A model generated the notes under the pieces. It was not told where the DNA came from, did not search any database, and saw only the letters and a list, made by a program, of their open reading frames with translations. Both the position numbers and the translations under genes were made by a program. Below are positions 52,302 to 64,000 of a DNA stretch of 64,000 nt, in pieces. Each line of letters begins with the position of its first letter. The first letter of the stretch is position 1. The DNA is taken from positions 4,056,995 to 4,120,994 of the forward strand of contig JAJEKV010000042.1 in NCBI GenBank assembly GCA_021234155.1, read 5' to 3'. Source of the stretch: Isoetes taiwanensis (taxonomy: Eukaryota; Streptophyta; Lycopodiopsida; Isoetales; Isoetaceae).

Positions 52302-55300
52302 AAAGGATGGCGGTTGGCGGTGGCGCTCCGATTTTTTCTGAGCGCAAGCACAGAGCGCCATGGTAAGGGTGTTCGTCATCTTAGCTCAAGGAGATCGGCT
52401 CTCGTGTGGTTGGCTTGAAGGAGAGCCCGATGGACTGTGGAATTCACTGGTTATGCAACAATTTTGCCCTGATCATCTTTTCACCTTCATTTTCTCTGTT
52501 AGCCTTGATGAACCGGTTTTCGCTGAGGAATCTTGGTTAGCAGAATTTGTAGGTGATAGAAATGTTGTTGCCACTGGTGTCTTTTGGGTTTTTTGTGACT
52601 GGTACATTGGGAAAATTTCAGTTAGAATCTATTCATAAAAAATAAAAAGTTGAAATCGCAAAATAACAAAATTGGTTAGCAATAGTTGGGACAGATTAGT
52701 TAGCAATGGAAAATCAAAAAAATATACCAGACAACGGGAAGGATGGTCAGGTTTTGGATTCTAAACAAGATGACTTAGCAATGATTGCAAAAAGGATGTC
52801 TGTCATGTAGACACTTGCATATACCTCTCGGACTGATAAAGTAAGCACTCCGTTCAAGTTTAATGTTCAACTTTTACAAGTTGAGCAATTTTGTTCTCAA
52901 TTAAAAGAATATTATTGATCTCTTCCTAAACTTGGAAGTAGTAGGTCAATGACTGGGTTTGTACAGAAGTTGAAAACTTTGAAGGGTTGGATTAAGAAAT
53001 GAGGCAAGGATTGGACAGAAAAGAAGAAGAAACAAAAAAATGAGATTTATGTTGAAATGAAAAAGGTTAGGGAATCTTTGTTTCTTGATAAAAACAACCA
53101 GACCCTGCAGGACCTAGAAGATCAATTGGAAATTAAGGTCAAGCATGTTGAGGAATTGGAAGCTCAATCTTTGGCTATCAGAAGTAAATGTCAGTATGTT
53201 AATCTAATGGACAAAAGTAGTTCCTCATTTTTCTTTAGGGCTGCCAAGAGTCGGATTATCAATAATGGCATCATTTCGGTCCAAGATGAACAGAGGAGAA
53301 TCATTCAGGGACAACAAGGTATTCAGAGTTTTTTTGCTCAGAGATATCAGGAGTTGTTTGACACTAGTCAGTTGGACATTGAGCTCTTTTTCAGCATGAT
53401 TGACTCTGACTCTCCATCAGTCAATAATGAGACCCTTGTAGCTATTCCACAAAAACAGGAAATTCTCCTCACTTTGAACTCGATGGCCTCTGGAAAAAGT
53501 CCAGGCCTGGATGGCTTCCCCCCAGAATTCTTCAAGGAATTCTGGGATGTGATGCAGGATGACTTAACAACTTTTATACAAGGGGCTTGGCAGAGCAGAC
53601 AATTTACACCCTGCAATTAATGCTGGATTTATTGCACTGGTTTTCAAAGTTGACCAGTCTGTGGGCTTCTCTGATTGGAGGCCAATCTCTTTGACCAATA
53701 CCACTTATAAAATTTTGGCCAAAATATTAGCAAACAGAGTCAAGCCTGCTTTGGAAAAAATCATTAGTCCTCTCCAGACTGCCTTTCTCCCTGCCAGAAG
53801 CATTCTTGATAATTTTATTGGAGCATATGAGGGGTTACACTGGAACAAACTCACTAAACAGAATTGTATGCTCTTAAAGCTTGATTTCAAAAGGGCCTTT
53901 GATACCATTAATTGGGATTTTTTATACAAGGCTATGGAGTTTCTTGGTTTCTCACAGCAGGTAATTAACTTGGTCTTTGCCTTCAATAAGGATGCCAGAT
54001 CTGCAGTCTTGGTTAATGGCTGCCCTTCCTCTTTTTTCCCTTGCAAAAGTGGCCCCTTACCTTTTCCTTATAGTTGCTGAGATGGTGACCAAGGTTATAC
54101 TCAAACTTCAGCAGAATGGACAAATCAAAGGCCTTCAGATGCCAAATGAAGGTAAGCCTCTATCTTTGATGCAATATGCTGATGACACATTTGTTTTTCT
54201 AGAGGCTGATGGAAAAAGTATCTTCACCTTCTTATCTGCTATGGAGACATTTGGTAAGGCCTCAGGTGTGCTATTAAATAGATCCAAATGCACTATTCTT
54301 TTGGACTCCACTGAAAACAAAATTGCAGATATCTCAATTTTGGAAAAAGGTATGGCCACCAAACTGCTGGGACTTCCTCTTGCACCTGATATGAGTCTTC
54401 ATGGTCTTTGGTCTCCAATTACAAATAAGATCAAGAGAAAATTTATGATGTATCTTGCTTCTCTTTCTCTGGCAGGTAGAGTGGAAATTGCCAATACAGT
54501 AATTGCCAGCACACATATTTACTTTTCATCTGCAATTGTGGCAGATAAGGCAACTTATGGGGAAATTCAGACTCCCATTAGAAAATTCATTTGCCAGGGA
54601 GATTACAAAGTTGATTGACAGAATCTCACCACTCCAAAGGATTCTGGAGGTCTCGGTTGTAAGGACCTCTTCAAGCAAGCTCAAGCCCTAGCTGCAAAGT
54701 TGATCTGGCATGCTCTTTGTTTTTCTCAACTCTCCTGCTATGGCTTTCATCAGGTACTGGATCCAGCAATCTAAACCTGGGGGAAGCAACTCAATTCATC
54801 ACCAGCTTCCAGACTCGGCCTTTTACCAGCTAACAACAGGTCCCCACACTTCATCTATCATGAAGCGACTTTTGGAGGCATGGAATGAAGTCTCCCATTG
54901 TTTTCATGCTGATGACTTTCACAAGGTAAGCTCCAATTTCCACTTCTTTTGGCATCACAATTTGCTCCCAACAGAGGCAGGATGTTTGGCCCTCAAACAC
55001 CCGAGGAAATACAAAGAATGGAGTGATGCAGGTTTTAAATCCATTGCTGATCTGAAGATGGCTTACCTGGCAGGAAATGGCAACAAAAATCAGTGACACA
55101 TAGGTAAACAAGAAGATTTTCTTCTCAATCTCTCGATCCCTGAGCAATTGGGAAGATTCACCAGATCCCATTTCATGGAGTTGTGAAGGGAAAAAGAATT
55201 ATGTGTGTCCAGAATTTACAGAATGATCATCCAACCTTCAGATCTCAAGGTCACTACAAAATGGGGATGTTCACAGCAAGAGGCAATCAAGATAAGCATT

Positions 55301-55380
55301 GATGGTTGGGTAAAAGCACGCTGTGGTGTTCCAATTCGGTTGTCCCCCCTGTCCCCCCAAAATGTGGCGTTGCATCCCCA
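52302..55380 (+). mobile_element. LINE-D copy 1 in the transposase-like gene
   Basis: It begins at GGATGGCGGTTGGCGG. An N-terminal stretch (MVRVFVILAQGDRLSCGWLE) may derive from ORF1. The endonuclease is missing (internal deletion near 52630-52850). RT follows: SFFFRAAKSRIINNGIISVQ, GKSPGLDGFPPEFFKEFW, DWRPISLTNTTYKILAKILA, LLKLDFKRAFDTINWDFL, LMQYADDTFVFLEADG, LNRSKCTILL and LPLAPDMSLHGLW, then a C-terminal part to about 55096 (FHFFWHHNLLPTEAG). Frames break near 53620, 54050 and 54618. The organisation is L1-type. Confidence 0.87.
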
Positions 55381-55384
55381 CTTT

Positions 55385-57065
55385 TGTGGTATGAAAGTAT
55401 AATTATGGCACCGCTCAGCTGCCGTTATTTAAGAATAGAGTCCCAATTTGTGGGGGAAATTCTAATTTCAAAAACTAAAATTCAAATTCAAATTCAAATT
55501 CCTATTCTTTGGCCCCTTCCTGTTCTTTGCCTACGTCCTGTTCTTTGGCTCCCTCCCTGCTGCAAGCTCCAATCCATTGTGGATATGGATGTCAATGAGG
55601 TAATTTGTCCACAAAACGGCATTTCAGACAGGAGAAAACGAAGAAGAATCAAGGAACAAGAAATGTTGCAGAAAAGACGACAGAGGAAAAGAAGAAGAGA
55701 AGAAAAATTAGAGCTTGCAGAATTGGCAGAAGCCAAACTGAATGGTGATTTCAGCACAAAGAAAAAGAAAAGATTGTCAAAGAATATTGGCAAACTTGTT
55801 ACTGATATTTGTAGGAATGCTAGTGAAAAGGATAGGGAAAATATTCTAAGGGGTGTAGCCAAATTGTTGGTTGCCTGATCTTGGTGTTCAAACCACCAAA
55901 GAATTCAAAACAATGAAAGCTATAGTGGACAACTTGAAGGATTCATTTGCAGCCCATAAATATACAAAGGATACAGATGCATGGAGAGCAAGAAGTGCTT
56001 CCATGGTTTGCTCTGTTAATGCTGACACAAATAGAAGGGCCTATGCAAAGCAACTGAACCTGAATAGAAGAATTGTTTTTATTGCTGTTAAGAGAAGACA
56101 TGTTGTTGAACATGGAGAAGGACCATGGTCAATGTTTAAGAAAAGCACTCGAAGTGACAAGCTTTCTTATGATCAGAGGAAACTTGTGGTTGACTTTTGG
56201 AGGAATAACACTAAGAGTGTCACCTTGCCAAAAACATGTGATGAAGATCAGACTAGGCAAAGGAGTGAACATATTACATCCCTTGCATTTTCTAGAGGAA
56301 ACTGAAGTAAATATTTCTATATTGATTTTCTGTTGCCTTTTTAAATTCTTTTTATAACTTGTGAACTTGCACTTGCAGGTTACCTTCTATAAGCGTTTTA
56401 CTGCTGAATATCCCAAGTTTGAGGTGTCTTTTTCGATGTTTCATGCTCTTAAACGACCATATGTAAGGAAGGTTAGGAATAGAGAAACTTGTTGTTTTGT
56501 ATATCACATGAAAACAGATTTCATTAGGCAAGCAATAAATAAGGTTAGGCATGATGAAAAATTACATGGAGCTAGCTGCAAGTGCATGTGTGTGGCAAAG
56601 AAATGTACATATTCTTCTACTAGTGAGCTTTGGAGATCACTAGTTTGTCCAAGGGATGATGAAACAGAAGAGTGGTATGCACATGACTGTTTGACTCTCA
56701 AGTGCAAGAATTATGGACCTGCCAAGTTACCAACTTGTCCAAATAAATTGAAATACATTCCAGGACACAACATTGAATGGAAGACCTATGACAAAGTAAG
56801 AATTCAGCTTTTTTTTTTATCCCAAGGTATATGGCATTGATGTGTCATTACCATTGCAGGAACTTGAACACATAGGAGAACCTGAGCGTGATGACAAGGG
56901 AGAGTACAAGATATCTAATAAACCAGTTACCAAACTGGTTTACAAATGCACAACTGCTGTAGAGATTATTCAGGAAGCCAAGAAAGTTTTAAAAGAATTT
57001 ATACCACATAACTATGAGGGGAGATGGCAGGCCAAACAATTCAGGGAGTTTTTGGCAACATTTCC
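55385..57065 (+). pseudogene. Transposase-like gene, copy 2, different 5' end
   Basis: Positions 55730-57065 are nearly identical to 50941-52301 (offset 4789, falling to 4767 after indels), but the 5' part differs: a promoter-like segment with AAATTC repeats, then the ATG at 55585 (MDVNEVICPQNGISDRRKRR) and a different basic region joined to AEAKLNGDFSTKKKK. The frame stops at 55878 (TGA where copy 1 has TGG) and reopens at 55871-56305 and 56361-56840. An intron (about 56304-56379) separates them, GT-AG compatible. Truncated by LINE-D copy 2 at the same point as copy 1. Confidence 0.55.
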
Positions 57066-60050
57066 AAAAGGATGGCGGTTGGCGGTGGCGCTCCGATTTT
57101 TTTTGAGCGCAAGCACAGAGCGCCATGGTAAGGGTGTTCGTCATCTTAGCTCAAGGAGATCGGCTCTCGTGTGGTTGGCTTGAAGGAGAGCCCGATGAAC
57201 TGTGGAATTCACTGGTTATGCAACAATTTTGCCCTGATCATCTTTTCACCTTCATTTTCTCTGTTAGCCTTGATGAACCGGTTCTCGCTGAGGAATCTTG
57301 GTTAGCAGAATTTGTAGGTGATAGAAATGTTTGTTACTAATCGGTGTCTTTTGGGTTTTTTGTGACTGGTACATTGGGAAAATTTCAGTTAGAATCTATT
57401 CATAAAAAATAAAAAGTTGAAATCGCAAAATAACAAAATTGGTTAGCAATAGTTGGGACAGATTAGTTAGCAACGGAAAATCAAAAAAATATACCAGACA
57501 ACGGGAAGGATGGTCAGGTTTTGGATTCTAAACAAGATGACTTAGCAATGATTGCAAAAAGGATGTCTGTCATGTAGACACTTGCATATACCTCTCGGAC
57601 TGATAAAGTAAGCACTCCGTTCAAGTTTAATGTTCAACTTTTACAAGTTGAGCAATTTTGTTCTCAATTAAAAGAATATTATTGATCTCTTCCTAAACTT
57701 GGAAGTAGTAGGTCAATGACTGGGTTTGTACAGAAGTTGAAAACTTTGAAGGGCTGGATTAAGAAATGAGGCAAGGATTGGGCAGAAAAGAAGAAGAACA
57801 AAAAATGAGATTTATGTCGAAATGAAAAAGGTTAGGGAATCTTTGTTTCTGATAAAAACAAACTGCACTCCGCAGACCTAGAAGATCAATTGAAATTACA
57901 GTCAAGCATGTTGATGGAATTGAAGCTCAATCTTTGGCCATCGGCGTAAATGTCGCAGATGTTAATCTAATGGACAAAAGTAGTTCCTCATTTTCTTTAG
58001 GGCTGCCAAGAGTCTGATTATCAATAATGGCATCATTTCGGTCCAAGATGAACGTAGAGAATCATTCAGGACAACAAGGTATTCGAGTTTTTGCCTCGAG
58101 ATATCGATACTTGACACTAGTCGCTTGGACATTGAGCTTTTCAAAGATGATTGACTCGACTTCCACTTCCACAATAATGAGACCCTTGTAGCTGGCCCAC
58201 AAAACAGAAATTCTCCTCACTTTGAACCGATGGCCTGAAAAAGTCCGTGCCCTGATAGCCGGTTTCTTCCCCGCACTTCAAGGAATTGATGTGATGCAGG
58301 ATGACTTAACAACTTTATACAAGGGCTTGGCAGATGCATTAATTCTACACCCCAGCTATCACGCTGGATTTATTGCACCGTTTTCAAAGTTGACTACCAG
58401 GGTTTCTCTCGATTGAGGCCAATCTCCTTGACCAATACCACTTAAATTTTGGCCAAAATATTAGCAAACGTATCAAGCCTCGCTTTGAAAAATCATTAGT
58501 CCTTCCGTGATCGCTTTTCCCCGCCGTGTAGCTACCTTTGATAATTTATTGGAGCATATGAGGGGTTACACCGAACAACCACTAAACAGGAATTGTATGC
58601 TCTTAAAGCTTGATTTCAAAAAGGGCCTTTGATACCATTAATTGGGATTTTTATACAAGGCGGAGTTTTGGTTTCTCACACAGTAATTAACTTTGTCTTT
58701 GCCTTCACAGAATTTTTCTTGATCCGGCAGCCTTGGTTAATGGTCGCTCTCCCTTTTCCCCTTTGCAAAAGTGGCCCCCTTACCTTTTCCTTATATTGTC
58801 GATGAGACCAAGGTTGTTACTCAAACTAATGGACAAATCAAAGGCCTTCGATGCCAATGAAGGTAAGCCTCTATCTTTGATGCAATATGTCGGGATGACA
58901 CATTTGTTTTTCTAGAGGCTGATGGAAAAAGTATCCTCACCCCTTTCTTATCCTTGAGACATTCGTAAGGCCTCGTGCTATTAACATCCAAATGGACTAT
59001 TCTTTGACCTGATCAAAAACAAAAATTGCGCATATCTCAATTTTGAAAAGGTATGGCCACCAAACTGCCGACTTCCTCTAGTCTTCATGGTCTGGCCCCA
59101 CTGCTAAAATAAGATCAAGAGAAAAATTTATGATGTATCTTGCTTCTCTTCAAGTGTAGAGGGAAATTGCCAATACAAGAATTGCCAAGACACTACTTTT
59201 CATCTCAAGAATTGTGGCGATAAGGTGCAACCCTATGGGGAAATTCAGACTCCCATTAGAAAATTCATCGCCGCGGAGATTACAGTTGATTGGCGCATCT
59301 CACCACTCCAAAGGATTCCTGGAGGCTTCTGGGCTTGGTAAGTGATTCCTCAGCAAGCTCAAGCCCTAGTCGAAAGTTGATCCGGGCATGCTCTCGTTCT
59401 TCCTTAACTCTCCTGCTATGGCTTTCTCATCAAAATGGATCCAGCAATCTAAACCCTGGGAAGCAACTCAATCTCATCAACAAATACCTGCCTTTTACCA
59501 GCTAACAAATAGTATCCCCACTTCATCTATCATGAAGCCGCATCTTTGAGGCATGGAATGAAGTCTCCCATTGTTTTCTTACAAGCCGATGACTTTCAAG
59601 GTAAGCTCCAATTTCACTTCTTTTGGCATCACCGGTTCCAACAGAGGCGGATGTTTGGCCCTCAAACACCCGAGGGAAATACAAAGAATGGAGTGATGCG
59701 TGTTTTAAATCCATTGCTGATCCGAAGATGGGTTTACCGCGTGAAATGGCAATGCAAATCGCGACAATATAGAAAACAAGAAGATTTTTTCTTTCACCTC
59801 GATCCGGCAAATTGGAAAGATTCATCGATCCCATTTCATGGAGTTGCAGCGGCAAGAATTAGAGTGTAACTAATTTCATGCACGATCATCCAACCTTCAG
59901 ATCTCGTCACTAAAATGGGATGTTCACAAAGAAGAGTAAATCAAGATAATCATTGATACAAGTAAAAGCACGCTGTGGTGTTCCACTACTGGCCCCCAAA
60001 ATGCTGCATCCACCACTTTTGTGGTGTATGAAAGTATAATTGCGGCACCG
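57066..60050 (+). mobile_element. LINE-D copy 2, heavily corrupted after ~57830
   Basis: Identical in arrangement to 52302-55380. Up to about 57830 it matches almost base for base. From there on small insertions and deletions occur every 10-20 bp, so no long frame survives although YADD-region and C-terminal segments are recognisable (for example GKPLSLMQY at 58859-58890). Confidence 0.85.
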
Positions 60051-60420
60051 CCACCGCCGTTATTTAAGAATGTAGTCCCAATTTGTAAAATTTAATTTCA
60101 AAACTAAAAATTCAAGTTCAAATTCCTATTCTTTTGGCCCCTTCCTCGTGCTCTTTGGTGCTTACGCCCCGCTCTTTGGCTCCTCCTCGTCAGTAAGCTC
60201 CAATCCATTGTGGATATGGATGTCGACGAGGTAACTGGTCTACAACCGCATTTCGACAGAGAAACAAGAAGAACCAAGGAACAAGAAATGTTGAAGAAAA
60301 AAGAATTTCAGAGAGGAAAGAAGAAGAGGAAGAAAAAATTGGAGCTTCGCGTAATTGGCGGTTGATCCTGCTCATCAAGAAGTGCAAGCAAGAAACTGTG
60401 ATTGTCCTGACTTGCTAAGG
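60051..60420 (+). pseudogene. Transposase-like gene, copy 3, 5' end only
   Basis: Repeats 55430-55700 with many small indels: TTATTTAAGAATGTAGTCCC, the ATG near 60216 (MDVDEV), then a Lys/Arg/Glu-rich stretch. Similarity is lost after about 60350-60420. It shows the array once had at least a third unit. Confidence 0.65.
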
Positions 60421-60547
60421 TCTTTCCGCCAGATGCACTGCTAAATGGAGGATAGCGCCAAGAAAGAAATTTTACTTGAGTTTTTGAGGGATAAAACATT
60501 GGAAAATCTCATAGGTGCAAAGAATTAAAGAATTTCAGCTAAGAGCA

Positions 60548-60836
60548 TCGCTATATAAGGAGCCTTCCACCCATGTAGACCGGCCAAACTCTCTACCGCA
60601 TGACTCACTTAGCAGCCAAGAATAGCCTTTGTAATAAATCAGATATCGCCGTGCAGATTCTGAAACAAGTGACAAAATCAGCCAGCGAAATCTTGAAAGT
60701 TAGGTGTTCACCCAAGAAACCTCGCAGAAAAGGCAAAGAAAAAGAGGGAAGAGATCGACAAGGTAATGGTGGGGAAATGGGTTTCTTACAAGAGGGGCTA
60801 AAAAAGATCTCGATGCAATTTCAGATGAACACATAG
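60548..60836 (+). CDS. Small basic ORF with TATA box, unknown
   Basis: 78 codons from the ATG at 60600 (MTHLAAKNSLCNKSDIAVQI, then a Lys/Arg-rich KKPRRKGKEKEGRDRQ). A CTATATAAGG box lies at 60550-60559, about 45 bp upstream. No domain recognised; it may be the start of a longer spliced gene or of an element. Confidence 0.3.
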
Positions 60837-61990
60837 AAAAACATTCAAAAATTTTGGATTGAGAACAACAGAGTGTCTCCTAGCTGATGTTAGAACTAGA
60901 AGTATTGAGAGAAATGGCAGAAGAACATGTCGCCCACTATCCTGAGGAACTACAAAATACTTTATTTCTGTTATTCATGTTTTCTTTAGTTGCGGTGCTT
61001 TAGTGTGGTGGTGCATGTGGTGGTTATTGGTGTCATAATACGCTGATTGTGGTGTACCGATGCAGCATGTGAATCAGGTGTAGTTGACTCCTATGTTTGA
61101 ATATTATTAGAACATGATGTATCTGAATAATTCTTTACTAGGTGTGTGTACTAAAAAATATTTGAGAACGATAACCAACGGTCCTAAGATAAATTTTTGT
61201 TGAATAAAGACAATTTTTGTCGTATCTGCTACCATGGAAAGTATAAATATATTAAAAAAAGGATTCACAAATTTTGGCTTCACTTGAAGCTCTGCACTGA
61301 ATCCGAATTTCATACATGCATTTCCTAAGCAATTACGTGAAATGCTGGGAAAGGATCGCCTGCGAACCGTGCATCCAAAATTATTGTTTTCGCACCTAAA
61401 GCATCTAAGCTATCCCTTAACTTAACAGATGAGGTTTGCAAGTGCTTCCTCGCATCCCCCGTGGTAGAACGCACCCCGCCAAGAAATCCCGCTATGCGAG
61501 TCAAAGCCGACAAGGACAGAGAACAAATAAAACCGCCTACCCTTTGCAAGAAGATGTAACACAAGCTCATGGACCTTGTCTAAGAGCTCACATCCCATTA
61601 ACTGACTCCAAGCATAGCCATTGAAGGCCCAAAGATCCACCGTTATATGCCTTTAGGTTGATTCGCCAAATCAGCAAAGAAGCGTGGATTTAGGCATATC
61701 CACCTTCGTGAGATTGATCACGGTTCCGCTTTTAACATGTGTCAATGCCCTCCCTCGCCACCCTACAATAGCCTAGCGGATTCTGTTATCCCTCCTACCA
61801 TGTCAGCTTAATGAACTGAAATCTGAATTGTGGAATGGCACCAAAATCGTATCGTAGGAATGGATTTAGGACCCGCATCCTTTCTAATGATTAGAAGAGG
61901 AAATGTAATTATTACCGTGGTAATTTGTAAAGCGTTTATAAGAGCAAAGCAGGGCGATTTTTATGCTCCATTGAAATAGGAAGCCAAAAA
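60837..61990. other. Unassigned; coding-like - strand patch at 61325-61640
   Basis: Two overlapping - strand frames share coding-like content: VHELVLHLLAKGRR (61640-61422) and RIAGFLGGVRSTTGDARKHL then DSLDALGAKTIILDARFAGD (61570-61325). They look like one gene fragment with a frameshift, but I do not recognise it. Otherwise nothing seen. Confidence 0.3.
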
Positions 61991-62019
61991 GTGATGATGT
62001 GTGGCCTTGATGGTGTGCG

Positions 62020-62545
62020 GTGTCGATGCGGGTGTGGTGTGGTGTGGTGTGGTGTGGTGTGGTGTGGTGCGGTGTGGGCTGGCGCTTATGTCCATGGTCA
62101 TGTGGGTGTGTGCATGTTAATGTATGATATGCGGGACCACTTTATTTATTCTCCCCCTCACCCCACCACACCCCATCATCTATCCCAATCTCACTATAGA
62201 CTACCACCACATCTTTACAATTCTCACCACACATGCACACACATCCCACCACACCCACCACATCCCACCACACCCTCCACCACCAACACACTCCCCTTCA
62301 CCACCAAACACACTCAACCATGTACCCACACCACACCCCTCCACCACCACCTCACCACACACCACCACCACCACCACCACACCACATCACCACCACACAC
62401 CACCACCCCCACCACCACACCACTCCACCACTTCACCACCACACACTCCACCACCAACTCCCACCCCTCTCTCCACACTCCACATCTCCACACCACCATT
62501 TGGTCTATGGTGTGGTGAATGGTGTGTGTGTGTAGGTGTAGTGGT
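62020..62545. repeat. GT-rich then CA-rich low-complexity block
   Basis: (GTGGT)n-type sequence at 62034-62078 is followed at 62145-62510 by its complement type (CACCAC, CCACA), and again GTGTG at 62519-62545. The two strand-opposed arrays could pair. His/Pro/Thr-rich ORFs here (up to 175 codons) are artefacts. Confidence 0.9.
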
Positions 62546-64000
62546 GTGTGGTATCGTACACGCGACTAAGGTGCTCGCTGCTCGCGAATACATGAGTGTG
62601 GGACATGGTATGGTGCATGGTTTGGTGCGGTATACATCCCATAGTTTATAGTGTCTATTTCATGCAGATGCTATTATGTTCAAGAGGTTTCCACCCACTA
62701 TCCAAATTAAGATTCGCCTCGAAGCTTTTGGAGTAGCTAAAACCTCGGTTTGTTGTGAAATTGAAGGACTTCATCAGCTTGGCCGCTATCTTCAAAGACG
62801 CGAGTATGCAACAAAGCGCGTGGATGGACTTACGGGATGAGAACCAAACATCCTAAGAATTGCACTTGCACTCACATGTTTGTAGATCACATGAATCCTT
62901 GGTCAATGCAGGCACACCAAAGATAAAATTGAAAAGCATGTGAAGTTTCTGGGTGGGAGTATTCTATATTGTGTCCAAAGAGTGAATTAGATGAGTTTCG
63001 CTGCAGCGGCATCCCGGAAATCAGAGTCGTGGTGGAATCAAGAAGTTTGTGACCGTCCCCGCGAAGGAAGGCGGGTGAGGGGAAAGTGAAATGGGGAGTA
63101 CATCACCTTCGCGAAAAGACAACGTGCCTCAGTTCTCCGTAGAGGACTCACTCCATCAAGATAAATGAGATGCAACCTAAGGAGCTTCGATAAAACTGAA
63201 AGAGCATCTAAAAAATCTTTCCAATTACATAATTTCAGGTAAAACTAAATGGCAGTAAAATACTTTTAAGGAGCTTCCCAGAATCTCCTCAAAGATGTAT
63301 GTCTCTCAGAGTGGATTTTGCGTAGAACTACATATATTCAAGGAACAAGAGTGAGGTGCAAATGATACTGGGTCAAATACAACCAGATTACTACTTGGTT
63401 CAAATAAATATATCAAGACGACTTAGTGTATGATGCGATTATCATGAAACACATTACTATGTATCGTGTATGATAGGGAACACGATACTTTGTTCGTAAG
63501 TAAATGCTTTCCAAGTGAAGCAATCTGTACAAATATCCGGAGCAGAAGCGCCAAAACAGGACATTATGTGTTCCCGAGCAAGATCTCAACCGCTACTTTG
63601 GGACCATTTTACTTTTGTGGCTAGGTAGTTGTCAAAACGGTTAACCGAGCGTCTATATGATGTGGAATTTTTGGTTCTAACTACTGAAAGGTGAACATCG
63701 GCGGCAAAGCCGGAGATGGTTACATAACCGCACTAAAAATAATAAAGAGCATAAAATTGGGTAATGTGCTCAAGGAAGCTTTTTGGGTGTACCTAAGATG
63801 TTTACTTGTGGAACATCCGAGGATGAACAAAATACATCCTCAAAACCAAAGAAGAGGAAGAATATAAAAAGGTTCTTTGGGGTTGGAAGGTGGGGAGGAT
63901 ATAGATAGAAGAAAGCATGGGATGAAAGGATTTTGACACTAGGCAGATCCATTATGTACATGTATCTCAACTCAATCTCCATTGCAGCTTACTAATGAGG
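62546..64000. other. No feature recognised
   Basis: I read both strands and found no domain, terminal repeat or long credible frame. The 70-codon - strand ORF at 63982-63770 is not distinctive. Confidence 0.5.

Noticed and set aside
61991-62651. Two 175-codon His/Thr/Pro-rich ORFs
   Set aside because: Both come from CA-rich microsatellite sequence read in two frames.

Overview
The window comes from a land-plant nuclear genome that is very rich in transposable elements. Pointers are split plant-type genes, teloboxes before a ribosomal-protein gene, Ty3/gypsy and Ty1/copia elements, Mutator-like elements (MULEs), Helitrons and plant L1-type LINEs. A transposase-like family I otherwise associate with animals, plus LINE reverse transcriptases unlike the usual angiosperm ones, make a fern or other seedless plant my best guess. 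That is inference.

Only one gene looks intact: RPS17 (five exons, 7270-8203, + strand). Immediately downstream, converging on it, lies a beta-amylase pseudogene on the - strand. Its coding pieces (17528-17364, 12730-12524, 8540-8340) are split by a copia LTR, a 4.6-kb terminal-inverted-repeat (TIR) element and a LINE. That LINE is itself split by a 2-kb Helitron carrying about 1.77 kb of almost pure purine/pyrimidine sequence.

Layout. 1-3486: 5' part of a - strand LTR retrotransposon (LTR, Met-type primer site, leader with five large hairpins). 3487-6623: diverged tandem repeats. 6624-7066: MULE-type MITE. 7200-8540: RPS17 and beta-amylase 3' end. 8541-17528: nested elements inside beta-amylase, including a solo LTR. 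17529-18308: copia 3' end. 18311-29741: older LTR element split by a complete 9.7-kb Ty3/gypsy element (18716-28457, TSD CTTTT) with gag, pol, an antisense ORF and a third ORF. 28670-33040: repeats, copia and LINE debris. 33103-49826: a LINE split by a 7.6-kb MULE (transposase plus a ULP1-like protease gene) and by a 4.8-kb Helitron. 49830-60420: a tandem array of a transposase-like gene disrupted by another LINE. 60421-64000: mostly unrecognised, with a GT/CA-rich block.

The insertions can be ordered because several empty sites rebuild precisely: both Helitrons sit between A and T with the LINE frame restored across the gap, the MULE has a 9-bp target duplication, the MITE a perfect 9-bp one, and the two CTTTT/ATTTA duplications flank a full element and a solo LTR of one family. 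Most mobile-element genes are broken by stops or frameshifts. I saw no convincing tRNA, rRNA or CRISPR array.
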